Positions 1 through 12,705 are shown, counted from the first letter of the stretch. The stretch is DNA of 64,000 nt from Elysia crispata (GCA_033675545.1 JAWDGP010005075.1:287501-351500); one strand, 5' to 3'. Made by a program: numbers and translations. Notes: a model not told the origin generated them from the sequence alone.

Positions 1-1556
1 CATATCAGGATAGATAGCGTGGCATTACTGTTCTGGGGATAACCTTTAAGTTTAGTAGAAAATATGAGAAGAACAACACTGTCACCCTCTTCAGCATACG
101 TCTTCTACTTATAATCACATCGGTCTTTTATCTTGTTAAATGGTGATCCTGCTATTACTTTCAGTGTTGCCAACACGCTTTCCCATCTCGCTAATGAGTG
201 ATTGTTTCTTTGTTTCAACGCATCGTACGATGTATTAGGGATGGTATACTATTGGCTGGACTACTTTTTTGCACAGCCGCCTTATTCCAGTGCCAAACTT
301 GTGAGAGCCTGTTGTAGAAATGTAGAAACATTTTTAAGTGAATGAAAACTCACTCCCATCGAGTTAACACATTAAAGAAGAAAAACTATTGATGCTAGTT
401 GTAAGTAGGCATTTATTCTTCTTTATGTTTTGTGTAATTATAGTGAATTTAGCGAATAAGAATACTTGTAACCTTCAACTGACCAAACCATTAGTGCAAA
501 AGTCTTTATCGAAGCATTAAAGACTCTGCCTAAAAGCGTAATTCTTAGAAAAAAATGATTTCAATAACTTGTTAAAGAACTTCATGGCTCAAGTTAATTC
601 ATAAAACTAAAACTGTATATAGATATCCTATTTATTTAAAAAAAGCCGTTTGCTTTATTATTTTGAGCAGTCGAAAATGATTGTAGTTTGAATCAGTGTT
701 GTCATTTTACTCACCTAATATCTTGACATTTATCCTGACAAGTTAAATTGACCAATGTAACACTAATCCTGACAAATTAAAATGAATCATCACAAATTTA
801 TAGACTTAAATGGTTAGATTTAATGAGATACCTGTTTCTATCGTAGAAAAAAATGACTAATTTTTTTTTCTTTTTTTTTTTAAACTAAAATGTGCCATCA
901 GCTCAATGGTCCAAAGAGTAGTAATAATATTCTGGACAAATTCTAACTAAGATTGCAGCCTACAAATATGGATGTACAGAAAAAAATTATGGAGATAATT
1001 CAAAGGATAGATGGAAAGAAAAATAGATAAAATCGACAAGTGTGGTGGGTATTATGTAACAAATATACAGACTTACCGTTACAGCGATTCAGAGACAATA
1101 AATACACCGATATATCGGTCCACCGTTATGTGAATGAACATATGCTTGTTTTAGAATTTTGTTTTTTTAATTTAGCCTGTTCTCAATTTCTTTTTCAGTT
1201 AAAATTTTATGCAGATCGGTTAATTCATTCTTTAATCCACCATCTTTCATTCCCCAGGTCTCAGATACTTCTAAGTCTATTTTCCACGGTGGAGCAGAAC
1301 AGCTTGGTACAAAGATCAAAACACATGCTCACGCTTTCTAGCATACACCAATGTGTGTTTCCTAAACCTCCAGCGACTTGAGGCAACATAAAAAATAGTC
1401 CTCAAAGAGTTAAATTTTCATAATTTTTTTTTTCGAGGACCCTGGTTATAATTTCAAATCTGTAATATAAGAACCTCTATTCTCTTGGGACAAAATCAGA
1501 GCTACTGCAGTCCATATCGATTGTATGTTTAATATATTGATCTTCACGCGATCAAA
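1..1556. other. Intergenic sequence upstream of the receptor gene
   Basis: No gene is recognised here. The longest open stretch (1040-1381, plus) encodes a 113-aa peptide without a domain I recognise and with no splice-flanked structure, so it is not called. The interval is AT-rich with short A and T runs and should contain the promoter of the receptor starting at 1557, but I see no convincing TATA box or other core promoter element. Confidence 0.5.
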
Positions 1557-3906
1557 ATGGGTGATCTGGACAGCGTCATACCTTTATTTTGCTATGAAAA
1601 TGTTACTCGTACTAGCGAATTCCTGATAGCCGTTGGAATTGAGTTGTGTTCAGACTCTTTGGCCATCATAGTAGGAGTAGCGATCAATCTTTGGTTCTTT
1701 GCAGGCATCGTTTCATCTAAAGAACTGAGATGTAGAATGAGAACCCAAATAATTTGTAATGTGGCTTTCTACCACCTCGTTCAAATATTCTTTTTCCTCT
1801 TACCTCGAGTGGTACAAGCGATAAACACAAGTTCCTCGCCTAGTCCCCGTTCGTTTGTTCAGTGCTACTTTTTGGATTACTTGTATACCGCGGGCCTAGC
1901 CAGCAGTATCGTTTCCGATTATGCGATCTTCACTCTCTGCCTTGTGTTTCTTCTTCAAGTCCTTAACATTGGTCCAACATCTAGACTGAGATGGGCAATT
2001 GTGAGGATGGGGCGTTTGGCGATGATATTCTTCCCTTGGGCTTTGGGCTTGATCGCAGCCCCTTTGTCTCTGACCCTGATCAGTTCCAAAGGATATCCTT
2101 GTCTGGACTTAGACTGGAGTAAAACTCACAGCCTCTTCATTGCCTACACCCTCTTGCCTATTGCGGCTTCTACTTTGATTGTAGTGACAGCAGCCATGCT
2201 GAGGTGCAGAGGGTCTCGTCGCAAGAGCGAGCAACTGGTGGAAAGTGGCTCTGGCATGGACAGCTCGCAGGCGTACTTGGCTGTGGTGGCTGTGTGTATC
2301 CTGTGCGAAACCAGCGAGATCGTGCGTTTTATCGACTCGACCCTCTCTCATAAATGGAGGTAAGTACGTGAAGTGTCACTAGAGATGGTACAAACGGGAA
2401 CAAAACAACAACAAACTTTAAATTTTATGCTGCTTTCCACGAATTGCAAGCTTGTTATGTCAGGGCATTTTGTGGAATGTTGTTGTTAAGAACAAAATTG
2501 CTTTGTGTAAACAGCTTGAATTTCTATCATAAATCATGTCCCATACACAGAGAGAAGGGCCTGAAAGCCTTGCATATCGATGACATATCCCTTATTTTGA
2601 TATACTGTCATTGTTCGCTATAAAGTAGTTTATTTGATGCATTAAAAAAAATTAATAATACCTTTATAAACCTAGTGACATCTGAGATAGCTATGACTTA
2701 AGACATAACCCGATTTCGATCACTGGGTGCTTTGAAACCTGTGAAAGAAAGTAAGATAATAATCTTACAGGCCAGCATTTCAAATATCTGCTATGCAACG
2801 TAGGCCTGTTATCGTTTAAAAAAAAACAACAAAAAAAACAAAACAAAACAAAAACGAAAAAAAAAAACAACAAAACACCTCACCCCATATACAAATTTAA
2901 TAAGGCACACAATCGTCTACGCTTTAATGGACATTGGTTGAATTTAATTTTAGTTCAAAAACGGATAATATGCTTTACCTTTATCGCTTTGCACATTCTC
3001 AAGAAAAAGAACAGAACACAAGCCTTGGTCCTGTGACACTAATTTCGTTTTCTTGAGTAAAAAAGAATAATTTATACTTTCATCCAACCAACTGTCCATA
3101 CGTTCCATGCCAGTTCCAAAAAGAGTCTTTTCATTCAAAGACTTTCGTTTTTGTTTTGTTTTGTTTTGTTTTTTTACTTAAACTTCCATGATTTTCACTG
3201 CCTTAGTTACATAATCACTGACCACATTTCTTTGCCATAATAATATCACTAGCCACATTTCTTTGCCATTATAATATCACTAGCCACATTTCTTTACCAT
3301 AATCATATCACTAGCTACATTTCTTTACCATAATAATATCACTGGCCACATTTCTTTACCATAATCATATCACTAGCTACATTTCCTTACCATAATAATA
3401 TCACTGGCCACATTTCTTTACCATAATCATATCACTAGCTACATTTCTTTACCATAATAATATCACTGGCTACATTTCTTTACCATAATCATATCACTAG
3501 CTACATTTCTTTACCATAATAATATCACTGGCCACATTTCTTTACCATAATAATATCACTGGCTGCATTTCCTTACCATAATAATATCACTGGCTGCATT
3601 GTTTTCTTTGCGTTCCGCAGCCTCGTCTACCGGACACTGTCGGTGGCTGTTGCCACTTTGCGTGTTGTTTTCCTGCCGTTTACCTGGCTCTTCTTGCCCG
3701 ACATCAGACAGAGAATCAGGACCTGCAGGCCTTGCCGCCGAGACCGCCAGGACCGCCGTGACCTGTCCACAGGAATGCCTAGACGTAGGCCTAGATTTCG
3801 AAGATGGTCGCGTCGTCGATCTGAGGAAAACATTGAGCTGCAAGAACCAGCCCATCTCCATGCTTACTATAACAAACATTGCTGGGACGGAAGGGATTAT
3901 TTTTGA
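1557..3906 (+). CDS. Orphan seven-transmembrane (GPCR-like) receptor, two exons
   Basis: Predicted plasma-membrane receptor of 362 aa; ligand and G protein are unknown. Exon 1 is 1557-2359 (donor GAG|GTAAGT) and exon 2 is 3621-3906 (acceptor TTCCGCAG|CC). Two leftover bases plus one keep the frame. Hydrophobic segments lie near residues 32-52, 62-88, 103-135, 150-176, 191-215 and 237-258 in exon 1, and 270-297 in exon 2, giving seven in total. Cys103 at the start of TM3 and Cys182 in extracellular loop 2 are placed to form the usual GPCR disulfide. Asn15 (NVT) and Asn90 (NTS) are possible N-glycosylation sites. A canonical DRY motif after TM3 is absent and TM7 carries LPFTWLFLP instead of NPxxY, so the class is uncertain. 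The C-tail is Arg-rich. The ATG at 1557 (AAAATGG context) precedes a short extracellular N-terminus. The topology is well supported; a narrower family name is not. Confidence 0.72.
3211..3600. repeat. 32-bp minisatellite at the 3' end of the receptor intron
   Basis: About 12 tandem copies of a 32-bp unit containing CCACATTTCTTTACCATAAT. Units fall into alternating subtypes (AATCATATCACTAGCTAC versus AATAATATCACTGGCCAC), which suggests growth through a 64-bp higher-order unit. The array stops only about 20 bp before the splice acceptor at 3620, so the branch-point region of the intron lies within or beside repeat units. Confidence 0.9.
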
Positions 3907-4239
3907 ACTGAAAGGCTTAAAATATTATGTTTACAAACCGTCACTGGTCTTCTAACCTTTCAATCCGCCGATAACTTACAGGGATGGCTGTGAAATGATT
4001 GGCTTTGTCATGTATAGCTTAGTTGTGCCGAAACAATAAGGGATAATGCCTCACCTGTGTTCTACATATAGATTTGTTGAAAAGAAAGAAAGAAAGTTAA
4101 AAAAAAAAAAAAAGAAAGAAAAAAAAAGTTTTGAAGAAGTTTGTCTTAGCGTAGGGCGAATTGTAGTTAAATGCACAGGCCAAGTAGATTAATTAGCGGA
4201 CTAAAATCCCCTATTAAGTTGAGTTGTAAAATGAGATAG

Positions 4240-4245
4240 TTAAGC

Positions 4246-4290
<45 letters not shown>
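4240..4290. repeat. (CT)n(TA)n microsatellite
   Basis: Compound dinucleotide run: CT repeats followed directly by TA repeats. Confidence 0.9.
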
Positions 4291-4297
4291 CTGACTA

Positions 4298-4303
4298 AAT
4301 AAA
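4298..4303 (+). promoter_or_regulatory. Candidate polyadenylation signal of the receptor gene
   Basis: AATAAA about 390 bases after the receptor stop codon, following a CT/TA microsatellite. It is the first canonical hexamer seen downstream on the plus strand. Usage is inferred only. Confidence 0.35.
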
Positions 4304-4949
4304 GCATATTACTAATCAACCCTGTCTCCCCCCCTGCCCACTTTTCCCCTCTTTCCTCACAATAAAAAAAAAAAAAAAAGAAAAAGAAAAGAAAATTCGG
4401 CATTCCAAGGCGTGTCATTTTTTCATGCAGATATTTAAAAAATGCTTATTAACTTCACTTGTTTCTTTTCTTTTACTCATATTTTATGTATAATTAAATT
4501 GTTAACAAAACCTCGCTATGCAGCTTTATTGCTTATGTTAAAGTTTTGTTTATTTGTATATCACAGACACGCAGTTTTATTCCTGCTTTGCAAATATGAG
4601 AGATAGAGAGAGAGGAACAAGGTGACTAAAAATAAAGTAACTGAAAGATGTATGTTTCTCTTCGCAGTGTGTGGAAGAATTGGTAAAATAAGATATGCGT
4701 TTTAGCTAATATGATTTTTTATAAAGAACACTACTTTGTTTTTCCTTTCTCCTTTTTTTAAACCTGCCTAACACACTTTTCATCATTTTTTTTAATTGTT
4801 CTCCTCTTGCCACTCTCTAACCACTATCGTCTATCACTCGTTCTTCTTCCTTCTTTGTCTTGTTTTTCCACCTTGTTCGACACAGTAACATCTTCATTAA
4901 AAAACAACAACAACAACAATAAAACTTAACTTCTTACTTCAATCCATCA

Positions 4950-4979
4950 TAATCATCATCATCATCATCATCATCATTA

Positions 4980-5019
<40 letters not shown>

Positions 5020-5073
5020 TCTACCTCTGTCTCTGTCTGTCTGACTGGATGTATGTATGTCTGTCTGTCTCAC

Positions 5074-5105
<32 letters not shown>
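4950..5105. repeat. Compound (ATC)n-(CT)n-(CTGT)n microsatellite
   Basis: Three adjoining simple repeats: ATC/ATT from about 4950, CT from about 4980 and CTGT from about 5060. They end just before the CG-rich sequence that precedes the MITE. Confidence 0.9.
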
Positions 5106-5218
5106 CCTCCCTTTCTCTTCGTCAATGAAACATAATATTCCCAGAGTGACGTCAAGCGCCATCATAGATCAAGAGTCCACGTCGTCTTAACTTCCACTAG
5201 TTATCAGGCTATCTGTAA

Positions 5219-5593
5219 GGCCAGCCTCACAAAGAGCGTCACGTCACGTGCGTGAATGAACACAGGTCACGCATGTAAACAGCAGTGATCAGTATAATTT
5301 TACGGCACCCCTCACATAAGCAATTGCGTCACGACGGTACGTGTGGTGACGTGACGGTTAGAACCTGCATGCTGATTCTTTTTTGCCCGTTTTGAGTCTG
5401 ACCCACTTTTTTTTTTTTTAATCTAAAACGATTGTCAAAAATGCCTCTTTATCGGAGGAATCCATGTTCTGAGCCTTGGTGGGCATGAGGGAATGATAGA
5501 ATCTATGTGATCAGACAAGGAAGTTAGTGAGGCTTGTAACGTGTAAAGAGTGACGCGTGACATGTGAAACGTCATTTCTATGTGAGGTTGGCC
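5219..5593. mobile_element. Harbinger-like MITE (TAA target duplication)
   Basis: A 375-bp element with imperfect terminal inverted repeats: GGCCAGCCTCACA at the left and the complement of GGCCAACCTCACA at the right. It is flanked by TAA on both sides (5216-5218 and 5594-5596). A TAA (TWA-type) 3-bp duplication is typical of the PIF/Harbinger superfamily. The interior is rich in ACGT cores, including CACGTG at 5245-5250. There is no coding capacity, so it would be non-autonomous. Confidence 0.68.
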
Positions 5594-5651
5594 TAACATA
5601 ATTAGGCACTCGTATGACCATGTGCTTCTCAACTGAGGCATTGAAAGAGAA

Positions 5652-5655
<4 letters not shown>

Positions 5656-5727
<72 letters not shown>
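5656..5727. repeat. (GA)n microsatellite
   Basis: About 36 GA dinucleotides without interruption. Open frames across it translate as Leu-Ser or Arg-Glu repeats and are artefacts. Confidence 0.95.
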
Positions 5728-5729
<2 letters not shown>

Positions 5730-6838
5730 GAGGAAGCAAGTTCTTATATTAGTGCGTATAATTTTATCACTTTTATAATTCATCGATTCTACAACAAATT
5801 TGCATGAAGTAAGTTATAAAGATTATTTGGTATATAAAGAATGTACTCCTGTACTGCATTGACTTCAAAATACACACTTATCTGGGCTTTTTGTTCGACA
5901 TTGATTTTTTTGTTGTGTTTTGTTTAAATAAATTTGAATATCCATCCGTGCATGTACCTAGTTTATTTAACCATTTATCAAGTTTATCAGCATAGCTTAA
6001 AGCATTATGCACAATAAGTTGTGTTAAAAAAGTCTCTTTGATTAAAAAAAAATACTCGAAGAGATAAAGTCGGAACAATTCGTGACCTGCTAGGTTGCTT
6101 TACTGAACACACAATATGATACAAATCGCATCTGTTCTTGCATCTGGTCAGTACTCCCTTTGTCTTATGTTGCAAACACCAAAGTCAATACATAATACTA
6201 AAGAAGTATCTTTGAAGATTTGTTTCCATCAAGTTAAAAAGGAGAAAGGAAAAAAATAATTTAATAGAGAGACTTTAGACTCGAATAAACCTTAATGGCA
6301 ATATTGTATAAATGGACAGAAAACATTGCCTTCATCGACATATTTATAACAAGTACAAATGGCTTACACTGGTTTTCTTGGATGTATTTTAAGTTATTGT
6401 CAGCGTTTAGAAATGTAAAAAGTTATATTTTCTTCAGTGTATGTTTTCATAAACACGAGGAAAAAAACACAATTTAAAAGAGCAAATAATCGTAATAAGT
6501 TGCAAGGTATTTATGAAGACTTATTAAAGAGTCCACCTAGACTAATTGAGATAAAAATCTCATGATAAGAAGAAGTGATTAGCAAGTTGAACGTTGAATG
6601 AACATTCGGTTTAGTAGTCTGTAATCAGAACATTGTACAAAGGTAAATAATCAGTGTTAGAAACTACCAAATCATATCGAGGATAAACGGCAGGGATTCC
6701 GGTTGGATAAAAACGACATAATCAAGCATGTTATGCAAAAATTAGTCAAATAAATTCATGCTGTCTTTAAACTGAACTGAAAATGTCTTTAAAGCATAAT
6801 AGAATTATACATAACGGTACGTAACATACATCTCTCTC
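5728..6838. other. Intergenic, no gene seen
   Basis: AT-rich sequence with only short open frames (60-66 aa) and no recognisable domains or splice-flanked exons. Confidence 0.5.
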
Positions 6839-7345
6839 TCAAATGCCCTGTCTGGAACAGACATCGGCGATCATGATTCTCCACCTGTCCCTATCTTCCG
6901 TCATCCGCAGTAAGGCTATGTTGTCTTTGTTGTTTCCTGTCACAAAAGAGCTCAAGCTATCAAGAAATGTAATCCTTTGTCTACCTCTGCTTCTTGTACC
7001 TTCTATCTTGCCTGTAAGAGATAAAAATTCCAGTCCCTTATGGCGACATATGTGGCCTAAAAATTTCAGTTGCCTTTTCCTTATTGTTTTTATGAGGGAT
7101 CTCTCTTGGTTCGTTTCTTCTAATATCGATTCGTTTGTCCTCTTTTCTTTCCATGATATTCTTAACATTCTCCTGTAGAACCACATTTCCGCTGCCTCTA
7201 AATTTTTCTTGGTTTCTGCAGTTATTGTCCAAGTTTCGCATCCATATAAAAGTATAGACCACACATATGTTTTCAAAACCTTCAATTTGGTTGAAAATGA
7301 TATATTTCTATTTTTAAGAATGGTGCTCATTTTTTGGAACATACA
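6839..7345 (-). pseudogene. 5'-truncated LINE (non-LTR retrotransposon) ORF2 C-terminus
   Basis: The minus-strand frame carries the C-terminal region of a non-LTR retrotransposon reverse transcriptase ORF. Diagnostic stretches are TKLKVLKTYVWSILLYGCET, AEMWFYRRMLRI and KRQLKFLGHICRH, a pattern very common in invertebrate LINE copies. Similarity begins near FQKMSTILKNRN, and the residues before it look unrelated, as expected for 5' truncation. No catalytic reverse-transcriptase residues remain. The frame ends at a stop near 6839, followed by a short GA-rich tail. The clade is not resolved. Confidence 0.8.
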
Positions 7346-7378
7346 TAACCAGAAAAAAACAATAACAGCAGGTGTCAA

Positions 7379-8764
7379 ACTTTCGTGTTTCTCTTTTCAT
7401 TCATTATCGTCAGTCTTCAGCTGCAGGTTCTGATGTGGACTATTGTCTCTAGATCCATCTGAGCTTTGGAGATTAGCCTACCAAGGATAAAACTCTAAAA
7501 GGGTGACGAGTTTCTTGCTCCAGCAAGTCGAACTTTGTGTATTGCTTTGCAAACTGGAAGCCTTTTGACATACGCTTGTTTTATTAGAAATTCTTCCCCG
7601 TCACACATTTTAATATGTTTGGACTGATCAATCAATCCTTACCTTTATAACAAAATGTTTGGCTTATGACAGTACTGAAATTACAGGACAAGTAACCAGT
7701 TAACAATGTCCTCTCTTTGATCCTATTTTTTATTAGCTTGTCGAAAATGAGTTGAAAATAAATAAAAATGTGTCTGTAATATGGTTGTCGTTTTGTTTAG
7801 TACAGTTCCTCCCCCACCAAGGAAACACGAATACGCTTATTATCTCCAGCAGTTCAGTTGTAAAAGAATCACTGATTTTGTGTCCTCGCTCAATGGCTGC
7901 GTCCATGCTGTCTACCTCTATCATAAACTGTCCGCTTTACAGAAAGCTGTCGATAATAATTTCTAAGTTGCTGCTGCTGTTGTTGTTGTTGTTGTTGCTG
8001 ATGCTACTGCTACTGTTTTCATCCTATAAAAATCGAAGCATAATGGCAACTATCTGCTGATTGCTTTTTTTTTGCCTGAACATGTATAGATGGGCCAAAT
8101 CTCTCCAAGCGTTTGTGTAGACAGGTAGCGATCGAGATGGTTCCCCTTATGACGTCTATCTCAACCTAACAATAGGAAAACCCTTTGTTGTTTCTTTTAC
8201 TCCCAAAATAGTGAGATTCAAAACAGACAATTTGCCTCAGCAAATATGTCAAAGAAACAAGGGCATTTGCAGAATGCTTTGCAAGTCTAACGATACTATC
8301 ATAATATTGTCTTCCTCTTTGGCTCGACCCTTGTCTCTTGCTTATGACATCAATGTATCTTCTTGCTATTTTAGGTGTGCCGCATATTCTTCCATATTTT
8401 AGTTTTTTTCAATGAGGCGTAAATTGTTCAAATCTGTGGCAGAATGCACAAATGCATAACTGTTGGGCCGTTAATTTTTTTAATGCAATCACCAGCAGTA
8501 CCCAGTGCACTTTAACTATTTCATCACGGCTAAATGGGAAAAGCGCTGTGCCTTGCCCCTATTCCAACCAACCATGAGCCTGTCTATGTCTAGCTTTGGT
8601 TATTTCATGTAAGCAACAGTAAAGACTGCTCCTCAAATTTTTAGTTGCATTTTTTCTTTTCTTGTCGTGCTGTAACCAAGTCGTCTTATTGGTGCCACTC
8701 ATATTTTTTATTCCCCCCCCCCTCCCCCCTTCATTATCTCTGTCTGTCTCTATCTGTCTGTTAG

Positions 8765-8844
<80 letters not shown>

Positions 8845-9430
8845 GTCCTCTAAAATCCACTTTTAAAAATTTGAACATAAACCTGAAAACTCGCCTTCAT
8901 AAACTATGTAGACTAATAACATAAACAACTACCGCAATACAGTTAAGAAGAAAAAAAACAAACATCGCTATGTATTTGAATAAAGGTCAATAATAATTCA
9001 GTAAAGGATGAAAAAAATTCATCGTGATGTTTGATGCATTTAAAAATGAAAATTGTTATTCAAAATGCAAAGATATATCATGAAAAGGCGCTCTTTATAG
9101 ACATACAAGAAGAAAATAAAGTAACAAAAATAAAAAAATAAGAAAAGGAAGAAGAAAAAAAAGCAAATAAAACAAGAAAGCAGGTCTGGTCGGTGGCCGA
9201 ATAAAAAAAAAAAAAAACGAAATGTAAAATAATGGCTTAATGAGCGCTTCTAAGTTATCAGAACATATAATTATTGTTAGTATATTATTACACAGGCGTT
9301 TTGACAGTGCTTAATCATCTATTAACATCATTGTGTTCAAAGCAAAACACAGAGAAAAAAAAAATGAAATGTCAATACACCTTATCAATATTAAAGAAAT
9401 CTCAATTACTGCCGCTAAGATTTTGTTTCC
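7379..9430. other. Intergenic, no gene seen
   Basis: Short open frames only. A TTG/CTG trinucleotide run near 7965-8010 explains the poly-Leu frame there. A C-rich tract lies at 8713-8728, followed by the CT microsatellite. Confidence 0.5.
8770..8840. repeat. (TC)n microsatellite
   Basis: About 35 uninterrupted CT dinucleotides. Confidence 0.95.
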
Positions 9431-9439
9431 TCCATACAA

Positions 9440-9610
9440 TTATAGCTATACACAGCCATCTCCTTGGCTTTATACCAAGTCAAAAATTTTACCGGGCTGA
9501 TGAGATGGGATCCGGATGCGACCTTACCAGCAAATATCCGAATCAGAGACCGAACCCAGAATCTCTTGATTGTTGGTCCAAAGCTCTTTGGTGTTGTAAA
9601 ACTATCCTGT
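9440..9610 (-). mobile_element. Possible tRNA-derived SINE remnant
   Basis: On the minus strand, CAATCAAGAGATTCTGGG followed by TTCGGTCTC resembles the anticodon-arm to B-box part of tRNA-derived SINEs (B box near GGTTCGNNTC). The 5' A-box part is not clear and no target duplication was found. The plus strand ends next to an AAAT repeat. It may be a chance B-box match. Confidence 0.35.
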
Positions 9611-9641
9611 TTTTCACTTACAAAATAAAAGCCCCCCAAAA

Positions 9642-9672
9642 AATAAATAAATAAATAAATAAATAAATAAAA
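9642..9672. repeat. (AAAT)n microsatellite
   Basis: Seven to eight AAAT units followed by an A-rich tract. Confidence 0.9.
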
Positions 9673-9793
9673 ACAAACAACAACAAAAATTAGCAATCAA
9701 TGACTTGTAAAAACATGAATCAGCAAATACGAGGGCTACTTAGGACTCGATTGATTGTTACTTGGTGTGGAAGATAGAGCATTTCGCCGTATA

Positions 9794-9798
<5 letters not shown>

Positions 9799-9834
<36 letters not shown>
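9799..9834. repeat. (TA)n microsatellite
   Basis: About 17 TA dinucleotides. Confidence 0.9.
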
Positions 9835-9837
<3 letters not shown>

Positions 9838-10041
9838 TAAATTAAAAGACTAGGTAACATCGGGCACCTTTACGCCATCTTTAGTCCCGCGCAGTTGAGC
9901 TTTTCGTTCTTTTTCTATTTTTTTTTAAGGGGCAATTTTGTCTAGCAAAAGAGTAGGCCTGACTTTGTCCATTTCTTAAACCGACGGGAAATTTCATAGG
10001 CTTTCATGAAAAACATTACTTCGATTGAAATGTCTTTCATT

Positions 10042-10043
<2 letters not shown>

Positions 10044-10126
<83 letters not shown>
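10044..10126. repeat. (AAT)n microsatellite
   Basis: About 27 AAT units, followed by a short run of the complementary TTA sequence near 10140. Confidence 0.95.
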
Positions 10127-10129
10127 TCT

Positions 10130-11113
10130 TATTTTATGTATTATTATTATTATCATTTTTAGGTATATCTTAAAACACAAACTACCATCCCATTGTCATT
10201 CTCGAACAAAAGCTCAGCATAAATGAGTCACATATAAATGTTTGTGATTCATTACACGAGATTATCAAATCCGTTTTGTTTCGAATTTAATACATGTATT
10301 GCATTGTTGACCAAAGGGGCGTATTTGAGATTATATAACGGAAACCGGCAGAAGTGGAGTCCAAAGCTATTGCTTTAATTTCATTCTGAAATCACTCATT
10401 CTTTGCATGTGGGCACTTCATTATTGATCTTTCATCATTGCTAAGTTGAGAGAATAAAATATCATGAAATATTTTTAAGCATAAAGCAATTTTGATTTTC
10501 TAAGTAAAGCGAAATTCTAAAAATAATTTCTGGTAGGCTACCGTACCTACAAAGTTGCTCGTGGACAAAAAAAAAAAACAACAAAAACCAAAAAAAAAGC
10601 AAGACACTTTTCGACCATCTCAGAAAGTTTTTAAGCTGACGATGATAACGCAAACCTATTTTGTTTGTTGCCTCTGTTATAAAACAAACTGAAACCTTGT
10701 CAAATTCACATTTATATAAAAGAAATCGAAACATTATTATAACACATTTGAAACTGATCCATAGACATGTGAATTTAAGGACATTTAAAGTTCACAGAAA
10801 AATCAGGCTTGACGGAAAATCCAATAGTCCTTAGTTTGTCTGCTATTGCCCCTAATTAATAGGAAAGAACGCCACCGCGTCCCACCCAAAAAGAAAAAAC
10901 CCCACCAAAAAAAACAACAACTAAGCAATAAAAGAATTAAACAGAACTAAACAATTATGTGTTTAAATAAATTCTTTGACAAATCAAGAAAAAAATATTA
11001 TTTTATCTTTGAAAAGATTCGGGCTTGCTGGCTTTTTAAAGAAGTCGAAAAATGTTAGAGACTCATGAAAAAATGCACCCCTAGACTAAAAATTCGATTT
11101 CAGATAAAACCGC

Positions 11114-11178
<65 letters not shown>

Positions 11179-12597
11179 TCGCAACTCCGAAGTAAGGCTC
11201 TCAAACCCTGGGTGATTTTCTTTGTTTACATAATATACAAGAAACAAGCTTACGAAACGAATTATTCAGTGGTTACAACCCACTGCCTTCTTGAACAACA
11301 TTCCATAGGGCTGCGTACTACACAGTACCGTCCTTAATTTGCGATACCGTCTATCTAGCTAGCTAGATGTTCTTGGTACCACCGCTTGGATCATATGTTA
11401 ACTAATTGCTTCCTCAGTCTTTGCTCATCACTTTGCTCGGCTGTTTTATTCAGCCATCTTAAGCGGCCCAACTTAATGTGACTGAATTTGTGACTCGTAA
11501 TGAGTTTAAAAAAATATCGCTAAATGCAAAAAATTGTCCTTGACAAAACATACTTTTCGAATTGAAAAAAACAACAACAGCTAATTATATGAAGCTTGTA
11601 CATTAATGTAAAAAGCATCTGACTTTGAACAAAAAATAAAGAAACTAAGAATACGTAAATGGAATGCTCAAAAATAGAAAGAAGAACTGGTTGAACCACC
11701 TCACGAAGACAAAATTAATATTTTTTTTTACCCGTTAGATCTATAGGTAGATTCATTTTATCTCTAAACACCGTTTCAAGATTATGGGAAAAAAAGCAAT
11801 AAAAACCAAGGCATATAAACGCAAGGAGTTCGTGACAAACTAAAAAGATGTATAAAACATTAATTTTATCGGCAAGCAGTCCTCATAAATAATCTGAGAG
11901 GACTGCAGTGCTATGTTGCCATCATTCTAGAAGGGAAGGGCAAGCGATAAAATTGAGATTGCATAATGGCTGCTTATGTCAAACAGGGTTGATGACATCA
12001 CAACATATTTGCAAGATTTCCCTGATCACTATGTGTTCCGATAGTTCTTCTGGCCACTCGAGAATTTAGGTGGCTTGCTACAACAGCATCATAACATTTT
12101 CATAGACTCATCAATGTCATTGACTGAAAATGCCAGGGAAAAAAAACCAACAACAAAACTTTCTGTCTCCACAAGTTTTGAAATAGACCAGTAGCGAATG
12201 GTGAGGGTTGTACCCATACCGAATGCACTTAGAACGTAGCCATACTTTTATTTTTTTATTTTTTTCATAATTAAATAATATCGATTTTCTGACCGCAACA
12301 GCTGTTGGTCTTCACGAGAATCAATAATAAATTAATGATTCAAAGTTAGTCTGTTTTTTTTTTTTCAACCGCCATATAATTCGATGACATGGCTGCTGGA
12401 AGGAAACAAATGGAATTCAAGAGGACAACCACTTTCTGCGAGACCTGTGAATGCACCACATTCATGAAATGATATAACAGTTAATTATAAAGAAAGTCTC
12501 TTCTCATTACTGTTATGCCACACTCAATAAGTTAAATTTTATTAATTGATCGAATATTAGTTTGAAGAGAATAATACACGTTTCTTCCGTTGACGCT
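10130..12597. other. Intergenic, no gene seen
   Basis: AT-rich sequence between the receptor and the lectin gene. There are only short frames without domains, plus a TA microsatellite at 11119-11174. Confidence 0.5.
11119..11174. repeat. (TA)n microsatellite
   Basis: About 28 TA dinucleotides. Confidence 0.95.

Positions 12598-12705
<108 letters not shown>

Larger units (their letters stand above)
3907..5218. other. 3' flank of the receptor gene, microsatellite-rich
   Basis: No further coding exon is seen. The first 400 bases probably include the receptor 3' UTR. The rest is A/T runs, CT/TA microsatellite and, from 4950, compound ATC, CT and CTGT repeats. Confidence 0.5.

Noticed and set aside
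3211..3600. Array of regularly repeated units resembling a CRISPR array
   Set aside because: The 32-bp units are contiguous with no unique spacers, sit in an intron of a eukaryotic gene, and have no cas genes nearby.
5511..5783. Leu-Ser repeat frames here and at 12557-12820 and 63702-63941
   Set aside because: Produced by GA/CT dinucleotide repeats.
9440..9610. Intact tRNA gene
   Set aside because: Only a B-box-like segment is visible; no cloverleaf or A box can be built, so at most a SINE remnant.
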